Assembly: GCF_000368565.1 (NCBI RefSeq)
Contig: NZ_KB849549.1
Span: 372,001 to 436,000 of the forward strand
Direction of reading: 5' to 3'
From: Acinetobacter gerneri DSM 14967 = CIP 107464 = MTCC 9824
GTDB lineage: Bacteria > Pseudomonadota > Gammaproteobacteria > Pseudomonadales > Moraxellaceae
Length of the DNA stretch: 64,000 nucleotides
The first letter of the stretch is position 1. Each line of letters opens with the position of its first letter. Position numbers and translations under genes: made by a program. The notes beneath the pieces are model-generated. The model had not been told where the DNA came from. It ran no database searches and worked only from the letters and a program-made list of their open reading frames with translations. Shown in pieces: positions 17,099-26,188 of the stretch.

Positions 17099-17748
17099 TT
17101 TGGCAAATCCTTGTCTTAAATGTTGTCGATAAGTGACACATCATCTAGGACAAGAACTGCTTAAATAACTATCAATAGGTGTTAGAAAGTTCACTTGAAT
17201 ATTTTTGAAATGAGAAGTTTCAACTTTTCATAAATTTTATGATCTAGGCAAAAAAACAATTAATCATGCACAATTCCTAGCAGATTGATCGGCTTTAACT
17301 TGTTTTCAGAAAGATTATTCTCATTTTATAAGAAAATTCATTTGAAATTTATATATAAAAAAACAATCAATAGATTCATTTTTTTTCATACTTCACAACT
17401 ATTCTCAGGCTATATTTAATCGTTAATGTGTATCATGCGATCAATATAAGGTCTTATTCTCAGTACATTCGGTATAATATTTAATCTTTTTCATGTTCTT
17501 ATTCACTTTTATACATGAAGTACTATTTTTCGAATAGAAATAAAATAAATATGTGTTCTATTTGTTGCTTTTCATAAAGTTTTTCACTGCGATGACTAAA
17601 GTATATTGTTCTAAACGCCTTAATCAGTCATAATTTGCATAAGCAATATTCAATTTTAATTCTTCGAATTTTGCTTAAAATCAAAAATTTCAACCATCCA
17701 TACTTACGTTTTTACGATTCGGATGGACAAATAGGATATTTTTTCAAA
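17099..17748. other. Long intergenic region before dapA
   Basis: This 650-base AT-rich gap separates the MFS gene from dapA, which diverge. It must contain both promoters. An in-frame extension upstream of dapA from 17635 has poor protein character and no ribosome site, so I treat it as non-coding. I saw no RNA gene, repeat or clear operator. Confidence 0.4.
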
Positions 17749-18645
17749 ATGACTCAGCAAGCACAGATCATTCAAGGCTCAATTGTCGCACTCGTCACCC
17801 CAATGTTTGAAGATGGCAGCGTAGATTGGAAGAGTCTTGAGAAGCTCGTTGAGTGGCACATAGAACAAGGCACTGATAGTATTGTTGCCGTCGGCACCAC
17901 TGGCGAAGCATCTACTCTTAGCATGGCAGAACACGCAGAAGTGATTAAAGAAATCATCCGTGTGGCCAATAAACGTATCCCAATTATTGCCGGTACTGGT
18001 GCAAACTCAACACACGAAGCGATTGAGCTCACCAAGGAAGCAAAAGAACTCGGTGCAGACGCCGCTCTTTTAGTGACCCCATATTACAACAAACCTACAC
18101 AAGAAGGCTTATTTCAACATTATAAAGCGATTGCTGAAGCTGTTGATCTACCTTTAGTTCTTTACAATGTACCAGGTCGTACTGGCGTTGATATGCACAA
18201 CAAAACTGTGATTCGTTTGGCTGATATTCCACAAATCGTGGGTATCAAAGACGCAACAGGCGATGTGCCTCGTGGTAAAGAGTTACTTGAAGGTCTTCAA
18301 GGCAAGGCAATGACTGTTTATTCTGGTGATGATGCGACAGCACGTGAACTTATGGCTTTAGGCGCACAAGGTAATATCTCTGTTACCGCAAATGTTGCAC
18401 CAAAAATCATGAGCGAACTTTGTGCTGCTGCGATTGCTGGAAATGCAAGCGAAGCTAAAGCTTTAGACGACAAAGTTGCAAAATTAAACAATATTCTATT
18501 TTGTGAATCGAACCCAATTCCAGTGAAATGGGCATTATATGAAATGGAATTAATTGGTGCAGGTATTCGTCTACCACTAACTCCACTTGCTGAACAATAT
18601 CGTGCGCCGCTTCGCGAAGAACTCAAAGCTGCGGGCATCATTTAA
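17749..18645 (+). CDS. dapA: 4-hydroxy-tetrahydrodipicolinate synthase
   Basis: DapA condenses pyruvate with aspartate semialdehyde, the first committed step of diaminopimelate and lysine synthesis. The 298-residue TIM barrel shows the Schiff-base lysine K167 in GIKDATGD, Y139 in VLYNVPGR, R144, and the T50-T51 pair in GTTGEAS. I start it at the ATG at 17749 (MTQQAQIIQGS), which gives the normal length; an upstream extension would add 38 atypical residues. It leads a conserved dapA-bamC-purC block. dapB lies about 22 kb away on the opposite strand. Confidence 0.96.
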   Translation: MTQQAQIIQGSIVALVTPMFEDGSVDWKSLEKLVEWHIEQGTDSIVAVGTTGEASTLSMAEHAEVIKEIIRVANKRIPIIAGTGANSTHEAIELTKEAKELGADAALLVTPYYNKPTQEGLFQHYKAIAEAVDLPLVLYNVPGRTGVDMHNKTVIRLADIPQIVGIKDATGDVPRGKELLEGLQGKAMTVYSGDDATARELMALGAQGNISVTANVAPKIMSELCAAAIAGNASEAKALDDKVAKLNNILFCESNPIPVKWALYEMELIGAGIRLPLTPLAEQYRAPLREELKAAGII

Positions 18646-18660
18646 TAAGAGCTTTATATT

Positions 18661-19278
18661 ATGCAATTACGTTTTGGTTTTTCATTCGCCCTTTTGACTT
18701 TAAGTTTAGCGGGTTGTAGTCATATAGCCATTAATAATGGTTCTTTAGATTACAAAGATGCAAGTTCTCTTGAACCTCTAAAATATCCTGAAGGGGTCGT
18801 ATCTAGACCAGCAACGCCTTTGTATCCAGCTCCAGTGGTTGATCCACTTGCGATTCAACATGCACCGACATTTGAAAACCAACGTGGCAACCGCTTTGCA
18901 ATGCCAAGACCAGATGTAAAAGTTGAAAACGCGCCATCTTCTGATGAGACGAATGCTGCTCAAACAAGTACATCTATTGGTCAACCTCAACTAATTACTG
19001 ACGGAAGTGGTAATCCGTTGATCAAAGTTGATGGAAATTCTGCTACAATATGGCAATACACACTTGCCACACTTACGAGTTTAAATCATACGATTGTTGG
19101 CAAAAGCAAAAATGCCAATGAGGCGACTGTGAAAATCAACAATCAAATCTATGTTGTAAAACTCACTTCAGTAGGTGCGAGCAATACCCTTGCTGTATTC
19201 AATGCCGATAACAGTTTTGCAGACAAATCCAAAGCTACAGAATTGTTAACTCAGATTTACCAAAATTGGCCAGCCTAG
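18661..19278 (+). CDS. bamC: BamC/NlpB-like outer-membrane lipoprotein, short form
   Basis: This 205-residue lipoprotein has a signal peptide ending in LAGC (C19), a proline-rich unstructured stretch (about 40-110), and one alpha/beta domain (about 115-205). Its place between dapA and purC is the classical bamC locus, and the unstructured N-terminal part matches the region of BamC that contacts BamD. Compared with the enterobacterial protein of about 344 residues it lacks one of the two helix-grip domains. BamC helps the beta-barrel assembly machine at the outer membrane. The call rests mainly on synteny and layout, since sequence conservation is weak. Confidence 0.75.
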   Translation: MQLRFGFSFALLTLSLAGCSHIAINNGSLDYKDASSLEPLKYPEGVVSRPATPLYPAPVVDPLAIQHAPTFENQRGNRFAMPRPDVKVENAPSSDETNAAQTSTSIGQPQLITDGSGNPLIKVDGNSATIWQYTLATLTSLNHTIVGKSKNANEATVKINNQIYVVKLTSVGASNTLAVFNADNSFADKSKATELLTQIYQNWPA

Positions 19279-19316
19279 TCATGATCTAGGCATTTTTTTT
19301 TGAAAAAGGTTCCCCC

Positions 19317-20036
19317 ATGTTAAAACAAACCTTGCTCTATACTGGTAAAGCTAAATCCGTTTATGAAACAGATAGCGCTGACCACTTGATTTTAGTCTTT
19401 CGTGATGATGCCTCTGCGTTCAATGGCGAAAAAATCGAACAACTAGATCGAAAAGGCAAGGTGAATAACCGTTTTAACGCCTTTATCATGGAAAAACTGG
19501 CTGAAGCGGGTATCGAAACTCACTTTGAAAAACTTCTTTCTCCAACTGAAGTTTTAGTTAAAAAATTGCAAATGATCCCTGTAGAATGCGTAATGCGTAA
19601 CTATGCAGCGGGTTCATTATGCCGTCGTTTAGGCATCGAAGAAGGTAAAGAACTTGTTCCACCTACTTTCGAATTGTTCTTCAAAGATGACGCGCTTGGC
19701 GATCCAATGGTGAACGAATCTCAAGCGATTTCTTTAGGTTGGGCAACTGAAGAACAACTTGCTCAAATGAAAGATTTAACTCAAAAAGTAAATGTCGTAC
19801 TTAAAGACTTGTTCGCTAAAGGTGGCATGCTTCTTGTAGACTTTAAACTTGAGTTTGGTGTATTCCACGATCGTATCGTTCTTGGTGATGAATTCTCTCC
19901 AGATGGTTGCCGTCTATGGGATAAAGAAACTAAGAAAAAACTCGACAAAGACCGTTTCCGTCAAGGTTTAGGTGGTGTTGTTGAAGCTTATGAAGAAGTT
20001 GCTGCACGTATTGGTGTAGATTTATCTGATATCTAA
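19317..20036 (+). CDS. purC: SAICAR synthetase
   Basis: PurC is phosphoribosylaminoimidazole-succinocarboxamide synthase, which couples aspartate to CAIR with ATP in purine synthesis. The 239-residue protein has the N-terminal YTGKAKSVYET loop, VVECVMRNYAAGSLCRR-type substrate block (near 90-106), LVDFKLEFG and DEFSPDGCRLWD, all typical of the family. It follows bamC by 38 bases and is closed by a strong terminator, so dapA-bamC-purC is probably one transcript. Confidence 0.96.
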   Translation: MLKQTLLYTGKAKSVYETDSADHLILVFRDDASAFNGEKIEQLDRKGKVNNRFNAFIMEKLAEAGIETHFEKLLSPTEVLVKKLQMIPVECVMRNYAAGSLCRRLGIEEGKELVPPTFELFFKDDALGDPMVNESQAISLGWATEEQLAQMKDLTQKVNVVLKDLFAKGGMLLVDFKLEFGVFHDRIVLGDEFSPDGCRLWDKETKKKLDKDRFRQGLGGVVEAYEEVAARIGVDLSDI

Positions 20037-20052
20037 TATCCGATAAAACTTC

Positions 20053-20084
20053 AAAAACCGAGCTGAGAGGCTCGGTTTTTTATT
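20053..20084. terminator. Terminator between purC and tautomerase gene
   Basis: An 11-bp stem AAAAACCGAGC/GCTCGGTTTTT (20053-20063 with 20070-20080) with a 6-base loop lies between convergent genes. The T-runs suit both strands. Confidence 0.9.
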
Positions 20085-20093
20085 TAAAATGTT

Positions 20094-20501
20094 TTATTTT
20101 GCGAGCATACGCTGAATTCTCTGATCTGCACGTTCTGCATGTCCAAAGCACCATTCTGTAAATGTATTTTGCACTATAACAAACATGACATCTTGTTCAG
20201 GAATTGCATATGTTTCACCGAGTTGCTCCGTAACCGATTTCATCAATGCTGATTTTTGATCTAAAGTTCGGATTTTTCCAGAAGTGATATAAAGCATAAT
20301 AAATTTATCACTCCTTGCCTGCTCCACCCAATAATTTGGATCAACTATGAGTTCTGAGCCTTTCAATTGTTCAAAAATATGGAAACGATCATTTTTGGGC
20401 GTATCAAAATGTTCTTCCATACATGATTGTATTAAATCAGAAATTTCTTTCTTTTCTGTATCAGAATAGGGAAATGCTGTAGAAATTCGAATCATAGGCA
20501 T
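20094..20501 (-). CDS. Tautomerase-superfamily protein
   Basis: This 135-residue protein starts MPMIRISTAFPYSDTEKKEI. After methionine removal it exposes Pro1, the catalytic base of 4-oxalocrotonate tautomerase relatives. It is about twice the size of 4-OT and similar in length to the fused Tautomerase_2 or MIF-like group. I start it at 20501 because GAGGAG lies eight bases upstream and the Pro1 start fits the family; longer upstream frames read into the neighbouring gene. It starts two bases after the end of the CMD-like gene, so the pair form an operon. Isomerisation of an unsaturated keto acid is the likely chemistry. Confidence 0.85.
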   Translation of the reverse strand: MPMIRISTAFPYSDTEKKEISDLIQSCMEEHFDTPKNDRFHIFEQLKGSELIVDPNYWVEQARSDKFIMLYITSGKIRTLDQKSALMKSVTEQLGETYAIPEQDVMFVIVQNTFTEWCFGHAERADQRIQRMLAK

Positions 20502-20503
20502 GC

Positions 20504-20809
20504 CTATATCTCCTCTGAAATATTTTCTAATGCTGAAATAACGTTGGGTAAACCGACATAAAAAACCAAATGAATCAATAATTCTTGGATTTGCTCTTTT
20601 TGAATACCCTCCTTCAAAGCATTTTTGATATGCCATTCAAGCTGTGAATAACGTCCTTGAGCAATCAATACACTCATCGTTGAAAAACAACGCGTTTTTA
20701 TGTCTAGACCTTCTCTTTGCCAAATATCATCAAAAAGTACACTTTTACTTAATTCATAAATTTTAGGTGAAATGTGTTGTAGATTATCGATATCAATTTG
20801 TTTGTACAT
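20504..20809 (-). CDS. Carboxymuconolactone decarboxylase-family protein
   Basis: This 101-residue all-helical protein has the CMD pattern TRCFSTMSVLIAQGRYSQLEWHIKNALKEGIQKEQIQELLIHLVFYVGLP. It lacks the CxxC of AhpD-type peroxidases, so it belongs with the decarboxylase-like branch. It is the first gene of a two-gene operon with a tautomerase and is divergent from a LysR regulator. That arrangement is common for small operons that act on aromatic ring-cleavage products or lactones. The exact substrate is unknown. Confidence 0.87.
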   Translation of the reverse strand: MYKQIDIDNLQHISPKIYELSKSVLFDDIWQREGLDIKTRCFSTMSVLIAQGRYSQLEWHIKNALKEGIQKEQIQELLIHLVFYVGLPNVISALENISEEI

Positions 20810-20904
20810 TTGAGTTTTCCATCTGATCTAAAGGCTGGCTTTCAATATCTCATCTTGCTATTATTAAAAAAATCAAAACATTTCTAAGTAATCATTCAAA
20901 AAAT

Positions 20905-21798
20905 ATGAACAATTATAAAATTCCAACCAATCTTGATTTAGATGCGCTCAGAGCATTTGTAAAAGGAATCGAGTTAGGCAGCTTTCATTTAGCTGCAGAA
21001 CAGTTGTGTCGTTCACCTGCTGCTATTAGTGCTCAATTAAAAAAGTTAGAACAGCAAACACAGTGTCAATTATTACGGAAAAAGGGGCGATTACTCGAAC
21101 TCACTCCAAATGGAGAGTTGTTACTACGAGTGGCCAAAGAGCTATTGGCAAAAAATGATCATGTTTTATTACAACTACAACAAAATCAGCAAGATGGATA
21201 TATTCGTTTTGGTTTACAAGAGGATTTTGCTGAAGGCTTACTACAAGAAGTTATCGCCCAATTTATGCAGCAATATCCCAATGTACAATTTCATGTACAA
21301 GTTGATCGTAATTTAAAACTAATTGAAAAAATCCACAGACAAGAATTAGACTTGGCTTTAATTTGGCAACAAAAAAACCTATTTGAAGATCAATTTAAAA
21401 TACTGAAAAATATTAACTTACACTGGCTGTATTGTGCACATCCACATATTGAAGCGTTATTTGAAAATAAAAAGTCCATCCCATTGGTCGTACTACAACA
21501 ACCTTGTATTTTGAGGCAAATCGCGATTGAGCTATTAGATCAACATCAAATTGCTTGGCATATTGCTTATGAATGCAATTCAGTTTTCGCACTTTGGGCT
21601 GCGATCCGTGCTGGCATGGGGGTTAGTCTCAGATCACCCATTAATACTCCTCAAGATATCCAGACTTTAGCTTCACATTATTTGCCTTCTTTACCTAGCA
21701 TAAATTATGGGATGTATTTAAATATACAGCCAACTTCTTCAATCATTGAAAATTTTCAGCGCCACCTGCACGAAAACCTACTGATTTTTAAAAAATAG
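20905..21798 (+). CDS. LysR-family regulator of the CMD/tautomerase operon
   Basis: This 297-residue protein has the LysR winged helix-turn-helix at its N-terminus (LDALRAFVKGIELGSFHLAAEQLCRSPAAISAQLKKLE, about 10-50) and a two-lobed ligand-binding domain (about 95-297). It is transcribed away from the CMD-like gene with a 95-base shared promoter region, the usual LysR layout. It probably activates that operon when it binds a pathway intermediate. The ligand is unknown. Confidence 0.9.
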   Translation: MNNYKIPTNLDLDALRAFVKGIELGSFHLAAEQLCRSPAAISAQLKKLEQQTQCQLLRKKGRLLELTPNGELLLRVAKELLAKNDHVLLQLQQNQQDGYIRFGLQEDFAEGLLQEVIAQFMQQYPNVQFHVQVDRNLKLIEKIHRQELDLALIWQQKNLFEDQFKILKNINLHWLYCAHPHIEALFENKKSIPLVVLQQPCILRQIAIELLDQHQIAWHIAYECNSVFALWAAIRAGMGVSLRSPINTPQDIQTLASHYLPSLPSINYGMYLNIQPTSSIIENFQRHLHENLLIFKK

Positions 21799-21976
21799 AA
21801 TTTATTTAGTGCAGTATTAAAAATACCTAAGCTACAAAATTTAACAAAACATGATCTATGATTGCATAGATTAAATCTCATTAATTTATCATTGCGCCTT
21901 TTAGTTAGCAGAAAAAAAGATAACGATTACAAAAGAGAACTATTTCGATTTTTATTTCTCATCCAGTATTTGTAAC

Positions 21977-21992
21977 TGGAACGCTTGTTGCT
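21977..21992 (+). promoter_or_regulatory. Sigma-54 promoter of amiE
   Basis: TGGAACG, four bases, then TTGCT matches the sigma-54 consensus TGGCACG-N4-TTGCW with one mismatch. It keeps the invariant GG (21978-21979) and GC (21990-21991) at the required spacing. It lies 42 bases before the amiE start, so transcription would begin near 22003. Such promoters need an enhancer-binding activator such as NtrC, which suits nitrogen-source control of an amidase. Confidence 0.75.
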
Positions 21993-22033
21993 TAGTAAAG
22001 GAATCTATTTCTAACTCAATAAAGGAAATTAAA

Positions 22034-23074
22034 ATGAGACATGGCGATATTTCTAGTAGTCCAAATACAGTCGGTGTAGCTGTTGTAAATTATCCAATTC
22101 CAAGATTGCATAGCAAAGCTGAAGTTTTAGAAAATGCCCGAAAAATAGGCGAAATGATTAAGGGGATTAAACAAGGTATTCCGGGTTTAGATTTAATTAT
22201 TTTTCCAGAATACAGCACTATGGGGATCATGTACGATCATGATGAAATGATGGAAACAGCAGCGGTTATTCCTGGGGATGAAACGGCTATTTTTTCAAAA
22301 GCATGTATCGAAGCCAATGTGTGGGGCGTGTTTTCGATCACAGGAGAACGGCACGAACAACATCCACATAAAGTGCCTTATAACACACTTGTTTTGATCA
22401 ATAATCAGGGGGAAATTGTTCAAAAATATAGAAAAATTATTCCATGGTGTCCGATTGAAGGCTGGTGTCCGGGCGATACAACATACGTTAGCGAGGGACC
22501 AAAAGGTATAAAATTATCGCTTATTATTTGTGATGATGGTAATTATCCAGAAATTTGGCGTGACTGTGCCATGAAAGGTGCCGAGCTTGTAGTACGTTGT
22601 CAGGGCTACATGTACCCTGCCTGCGAACAAGAAATTTTGATGTCAAAAACCATGGCTTGGGCCAACAATGTCTATGTTGCTGTAGCCAATGGAACGGGGT
22701 TTGACGGGGTTTATACCTACTTTGGTCATTCTGCAATTGTTGGATTTGATGGTCGTACATTGGGTGAATGTGGCACTGAAGAAAATGGCATTCAATATGC
22801 TCAATTATCATTGACCGAAATCAGAGATGCTCGTAAACATGACCAATCTCAAAATCACCTCTTCAAACTTTTACACCGTGGATATACGGGATTACACAAT
22901 AATGGGGATGGTGACAAAGGCATCGCAGACTGCCCATTTGATTTTTATCGGACATGGGTACTCGATGCACAAAAAGCACAGGAAAATGTAGAGAAATTCA
23001 CAAGGACGACTGTTGGTGTAGCTGAATGTCCAGTCTATGATTTGCCACATGAAGGCCTAGAACGAGAAAAATAA
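22034..23074 (+). CDS. amiE: Aliphatic amidase
   Basis: AmiE hydrolyses short aliphatic amides such as acetamide to the acid and ammonia. At 346 residues it equals the Pseudomonas enzyme in length, and the nitrilase-superfamily triad falls at the same numbers: E59 (IIFPEYST), K134 (KYRKIIPWCP) and C166 (LIICDDGNYPE). AAAGGAA before the ATG is the ribosome site. A sigma-54 promoter lies directly upstream and the AAA+ gene amiB follows 22 bases later. The Pseudomonas regulators amiC and amiR and the channel gene amiS are absent here, so control differs from that model. Confidence 0.95.
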   Translation: MRHGDISSSPNTVGVAVVNYPIPRLHSKAEVLENARKIGEMIKGIKQGIPGLDLIIFPEYSTMGIMYDHDEMMETAAVIPGDETAIFSKACIEANVWGVFSITGERHEQHPHKVPYNTLVLINNQGEIVQKYRKIIPWCPIEGWCPGDTTYVSEGPKGIKLSLIICDDGNYPEIWRDCAMKGAELVVRCQGYMYPACEQEILMSKTMAWANNVYVAVANGTGFDGVYTYFGHSAIVGFDGRTLGECGTEENGIQYAQLSLTEIRDARKHDQSQNHLFKLLHRGYTGLHNNGDGDKGIADCPFDFYRTWVLDAQKAQENVEKFTRTTVGVAECPVYDLPHEGLEREK

Positions 23075-23096
23075 GCTAAAATACGGAGAAATAACG

Positions 23097-24161
23097 ATGA
23101 CTTTTGCCAGTGACCGCATGCAACAAAACCAAGAAACACTTCAGAAGCAAAAATATGAAACCCAAGAAAATCATATGCTTGCTCGGACATCACGTTTCCA
23201 ATTTGACCCTCAAAATGTGATGCAAAAACTGAGGGCAAGTATTATTGGGCAAGATGCGTCACTGGTCGAAATCGAAAAAATGCTAAAAGTGATCAAAGCT
23301 GATTTTAATCACCCAGATAAACCACTTGCCGTCACTTTGCTTTTAGGACCCACAGGTGTCGGCAAAACAGAAACTGTCAGAATTATTAGTGAAGCGATCT
23401 ACAACAGACCGAATGCATTCTGCCAAATCGACATGAATACTTTGGCTCAAGAACATTATGCTGCAGCACTTACGGGTGCCCCGCCAGGTTATGCTGGGAG
23501 TAAAGAAGGACATACCTTGTTTGATATCGAAGCGATTCAAGGCAGTTTTTCTAAACCGGGCATTGTACTTTTTGATGAAATCGAAAAAGCCAGTGATGAG
23601 GTGATTCGCACGTTATTAAATGTCTTGGAAACAGGAACTTTAAAGCTTACTTCTGGAACGAAATCGATAGATTTTAAAAATAGCATCATTTTTATGACCA
23701 GTAATATTGGAGCAAAACAAAGCCAAGCTCGATTAGAAAAAATCTCGAAATTACCTAAATTTTTACAACCTTTAGCAACTAAATTTAAGCTAGATGAAGC
23801 GGAAGTCACACGACAGTTTTTATTAAAAAAATTCGATCCAGAGTTTTTAAACCGTATTGATCGTATTTTACATTACAACAAAATTGAGTCGGATGTGCTC
23901 AATCAACTGATCGATTTAGAATTATCCAAGCTCAATCTTCGATTAAAAAAACAAGGACGTAACCTCAGCCTCACGCCTCTTGCAAAAGCACAACTTATCC
24001 AAGATGTTGAGTTGAATTATGGTGCACGTGGCTTATCAAGAAAATTTAGAACCTTGATAGAACCTGTTATTGCTGATTTTTTTATGGAAATGCCAGATGC
24101 TGATCAAGTACAAATTGATTTCCAAAATCAACAATGGCAAGCCAGCCACAGATCAGAATAA
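23097..24161 (+). CDS. amiB: AAA+ ATPase AmiB of the amidase operon
   Basis: This 354-residue AAA+ protein belongs to the Clp/HSP100-like group. The Walker A motif is GPTGVGKT (84-91), the Walker B is IVLFDEIEKA, and a sensor-1 segment (SIIFMTSNIG) and a C-terminal small domain with the Clp-type GARGLSRKF are present. ALTGAPPGYAGSKEG is the pore-loop region typical of protein unfoldases. Its place directly after amiE matches amiB of the Pseudomonas aeruginosa amidase operon, a chaperone-like ATPase of unclear role. It is convergent with the phosphodiesterase gene, leaving 22 bases between the stops. Confidence 0.85.
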   Translation: MTFASDRMQQNQETLQKQKYETQENHMLARTSRFQFDPQNVMQKLRASIIGQDASLVEIEKMLKVIKADFNHPDKPLAVTLLLGPTGVGKTETVRIISEAIYNRPNAFCQIDMNTLAQEHYAAALTGAPPGYAGSKEGHTLFDIEAIQGSFSKPGIVLFDEIEKASDEVIRTLLNVLETGTLKLTSGTKSIDFKNSIIFMTSNIGAKQSQARLEKISKLPKFLQPLATKFKLDEAEVTRQFLLKKFDPEFLNRIDRILHYNKIESDVLNQLIDLELSKLNLRLKKQGRNLSLTPLAKAQLIQDVELNYGARGLSRKFRTLIEPVIADFFMEMPDADQVQIDFQNQQWQASHRSE

Positions 24162-24183
24162 TGGCTGGATTATGCTGTGAAAA

Positions 24184-25941
24184 TTATTGGATGTTTACCA
24201 TGATTGGTGAAGTAAAAATCGTATAAGAATTTTGCTGATCAATATGGTATTGATAACCTGCAAGCACATAAGCCTGACCTTTTGATTTAAAAGTCAGTGT
24301 GTCTTTTTGAGGGCTTTGGACATAATTTGGCGAAGCCCCTAACACGATATATTGATTGGCTTTACTTTTTATACTGTGACCATCTTGAGTTTGTAGTTCA
24401 GCATTGATATAGAATTTTTGTCCAACTTTGACGTTGACTGCTGGAGCCGTTTTTATCCCCACAATATATTTAGCATAAAGCTGTGCTGAATTGGTCGTGA
24501 TCCCATAAGTCCCAGCAATATAAAGCTTTTTGAAAGTTTGATCGTCCAATGCCCAAGGCCAATAACTGATGCCCCGATGTTTTGTTGTTTGCATCAAACT
24601 GACTAAATCGCTGCGATAAGCTGGATTATAAGTCGATGCATATTTTTGTGTATCTTGCATGATTTGATAAGCATTTTGGTCTGCTTTGCCTGTATTTGGC
24701 ATAGCACCAACCAAAATTCCAGTTGAAACACCTGCGAGATTGCTCTTCACTCGATTGGTCTGCTCACGACGAAAAGATGTAACCACCAAGTGATCTGCAA
24801 AATTATATTTTTCAACTTCAGCTTTAAGGGCTGGAACAAGGTTAGGATTTGCGCTTTTCAATTCCACCATTAATACAACATTTTTCACAGGTTTTATTAA
24901 TGAAAAATACTCTGCCAATGTCGGAATTTTACGATTTTTATTTTGAGTTGTTAGCTGTTTAATTTGCGCCAAACTCATTTCTTCAATTTTGCCATGCCCA
25001 TGAGTTGTACGATCAACAGTTTCATCATGCATCACAACTAAATGATTGTCTTTACTCAGATAAATATCATTTTCGATAATGTCTGCACCAACCCCAAGTG
25101 CATATGCGGCACTCTCCAAAGTATTTTCATCTTGCAAAGTGGGTACGCCACGATGTGCGATTACCAAAGGCTTTCTCAGTAAAGTATTTTTTGGAAATTG
25201 CTTCAAGGTTGTAATGAAAATATCCGAATGAGCCGTCAAAATCCCATTCACACCAGTCGTTAAAACACTGGCTGCATCTTTAGCAGGATGTGTAGAAGTG
25301 TTGCTTGCATCAGCCCAAACCGTAATCAATAATTTTTGTAGAAAACTCACATGATTTTTATTGAGGAGTTGATTTGGAATGACTGCGATTCGAGCAAAAG
25401 ATTGATTGGTTTTCTGGACTATTTTTTGTAAATCTTGTGGTGTATTGCCCCATGAAGTTTCAGCTCGTAGATCCAATGCTGTTCTCGTAATAGGGATCAA
25501 TTGATGTGAAGTTTGTAGTATTTCTTCGTTATTCGATAATAACGTTATATCTGATATATCACGTGATTTACTCAGCTTTGCCAAAGCTTCAATAGTCGCA
25601 ATATCATCTACTTTTACTACTGGAATCGTTCTACGCTGCTTTTGATCTAAATATTCTTCTAATTTTTGGAAAACTTCATTATTTTTTGCAATCAAATTCA
25701 AGTTTTTATCTAAGTGAAAATACACTTGATTGGCAGACGTTTGAGCGTTTGAAGGTGTCGCTATTTTTTGAATAATCGTAGGTGGCATAGAGACTTGTGT
25801 TGCAATTTCTTGAACTGCCACTATTTTGCTTGCGGAAGCAGGCAACTGAGTTTTCTCTACACTTTGTGTCGTATTTTGTGCAAAACTTGGAACTGTATAA
25901 ATCGTCAATAATGTACTAATTAAAAATGTCGTTTTGTTCAT
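24184..25941 (-). CDS. Exported glycerophosphodiester phosphodiesterase
   Basis: This 585-residue protein starts with a Sec signal peptide (about 1-21, ending SFA). The active GDPD barrel (about 255-500) shows IAHRG, DENTLES, ENDIYLSKDNHLVVMHDETVDRTT and a late EL-K block, which hold the catalytic His pair and metal ligands. It cleaves glycerophosphodiesters to glycerol-3-phosphate. The preceding roughly 200 residues read like a second barrel without catalytic residues (LLITVWADASN, then GVNGILTAHSD). A beta-rich C-terminal addition (about 505-585) is also unusual. Together these make it about twice the size of a simple GlpQ or UgpQ. Confidence 0.87.
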   Translation of the reverse strand: MNKTTFLISTLLTIYTVPSFAQNTTQSVEKTQLPASASKIVAVQEIATQVSMPPTIIQKIATPSNAQTSANQVYFHLDKNLNLIAKNNEVFQKLEEYLDQKQRRTIPVVKVDDIATIEALAKLSKSRDISDITLLSNNEEILQTSHQLIPITRTALDLRAETSWGNTPQDLQKIVQKTNQSFARIAVIPNQLLNKNHVSFLQKLLITVWADASNTSTHPAKDAASVLTTGVNGILTAHSDIFITTLKQFPKNTLLRKPLVIAHRGVPTLQDENTLESAAYALGVGADIIENDIYLSKDNHLVVMHDETVDRTTHGHGKIEEMSLAQIKQLTTQNKNRKIPTLAEYFSLIKPVKNVVLMVELKSANPNLVPALKAEVEKYNFADHLVVTSFRREQTNRVKSNLAGVSTGILVGAMPNTGKADQNAYQIMQDTQKYASTYNPAYRSDLVSLMQTTKHRGISYWPWALDDQTFKKLYIAGTYGITTNSAQLYAKYIVGIKTAPAVNVKVGQKFYINAELQTQDGHSIKSKANQYIVLGASPNYVQSPQKDTLTFKSKGQAYVLAGYQYHIDQQNSYTIFTSPIMVNIQ

Positions 25942-26026
25942 CTTTTTTAAATCAGGATAAAAATCCTGATGACTTCTTCATAAAATTTGCCATAAGTGTA
26001 AACCTTTTAACTTAAAAAGGAGCGTC

Positions 26027-26052
26027 AAAAACCACTATATTTTTAAGAGTGG
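26027..26052 (-). terminator. Weak hairpin downstream of rarA
   Basis: CCACT/AGTGG (26032-26036 with 26048-26052) is followed on the minus strand by five Ts. The stem is only five base pairs, about 137 bases after the rarA stop, so it is a weak candidate. Confidence 0.3.
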
Positions 26053-26188
26053 ACGATTTTTTATATGCGATAAACCACTTCAAAAGCGATTATCACTCTA
26101 CAAAATATGGGCTACTCATCATTTCCAGATCTTTGCTTGCATCATTTGTACTTTTCCAAACTCTGCGCAGATCTAGAAATGACTCAGG

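Noticed and set aside
17300..17345. GATTATTCTCATTTTATAA as a possible Fur box
   Set aside because: It matches only half of the consensus and the flanking genes (MFS transporter, dapA) give no iron link.
17635..17748. N-terminal extension of dapA
   Set aside because: The 38 added codons have poor protein character, no ribosome site at their start, and the ATG at 17749 gives the family's normal length.
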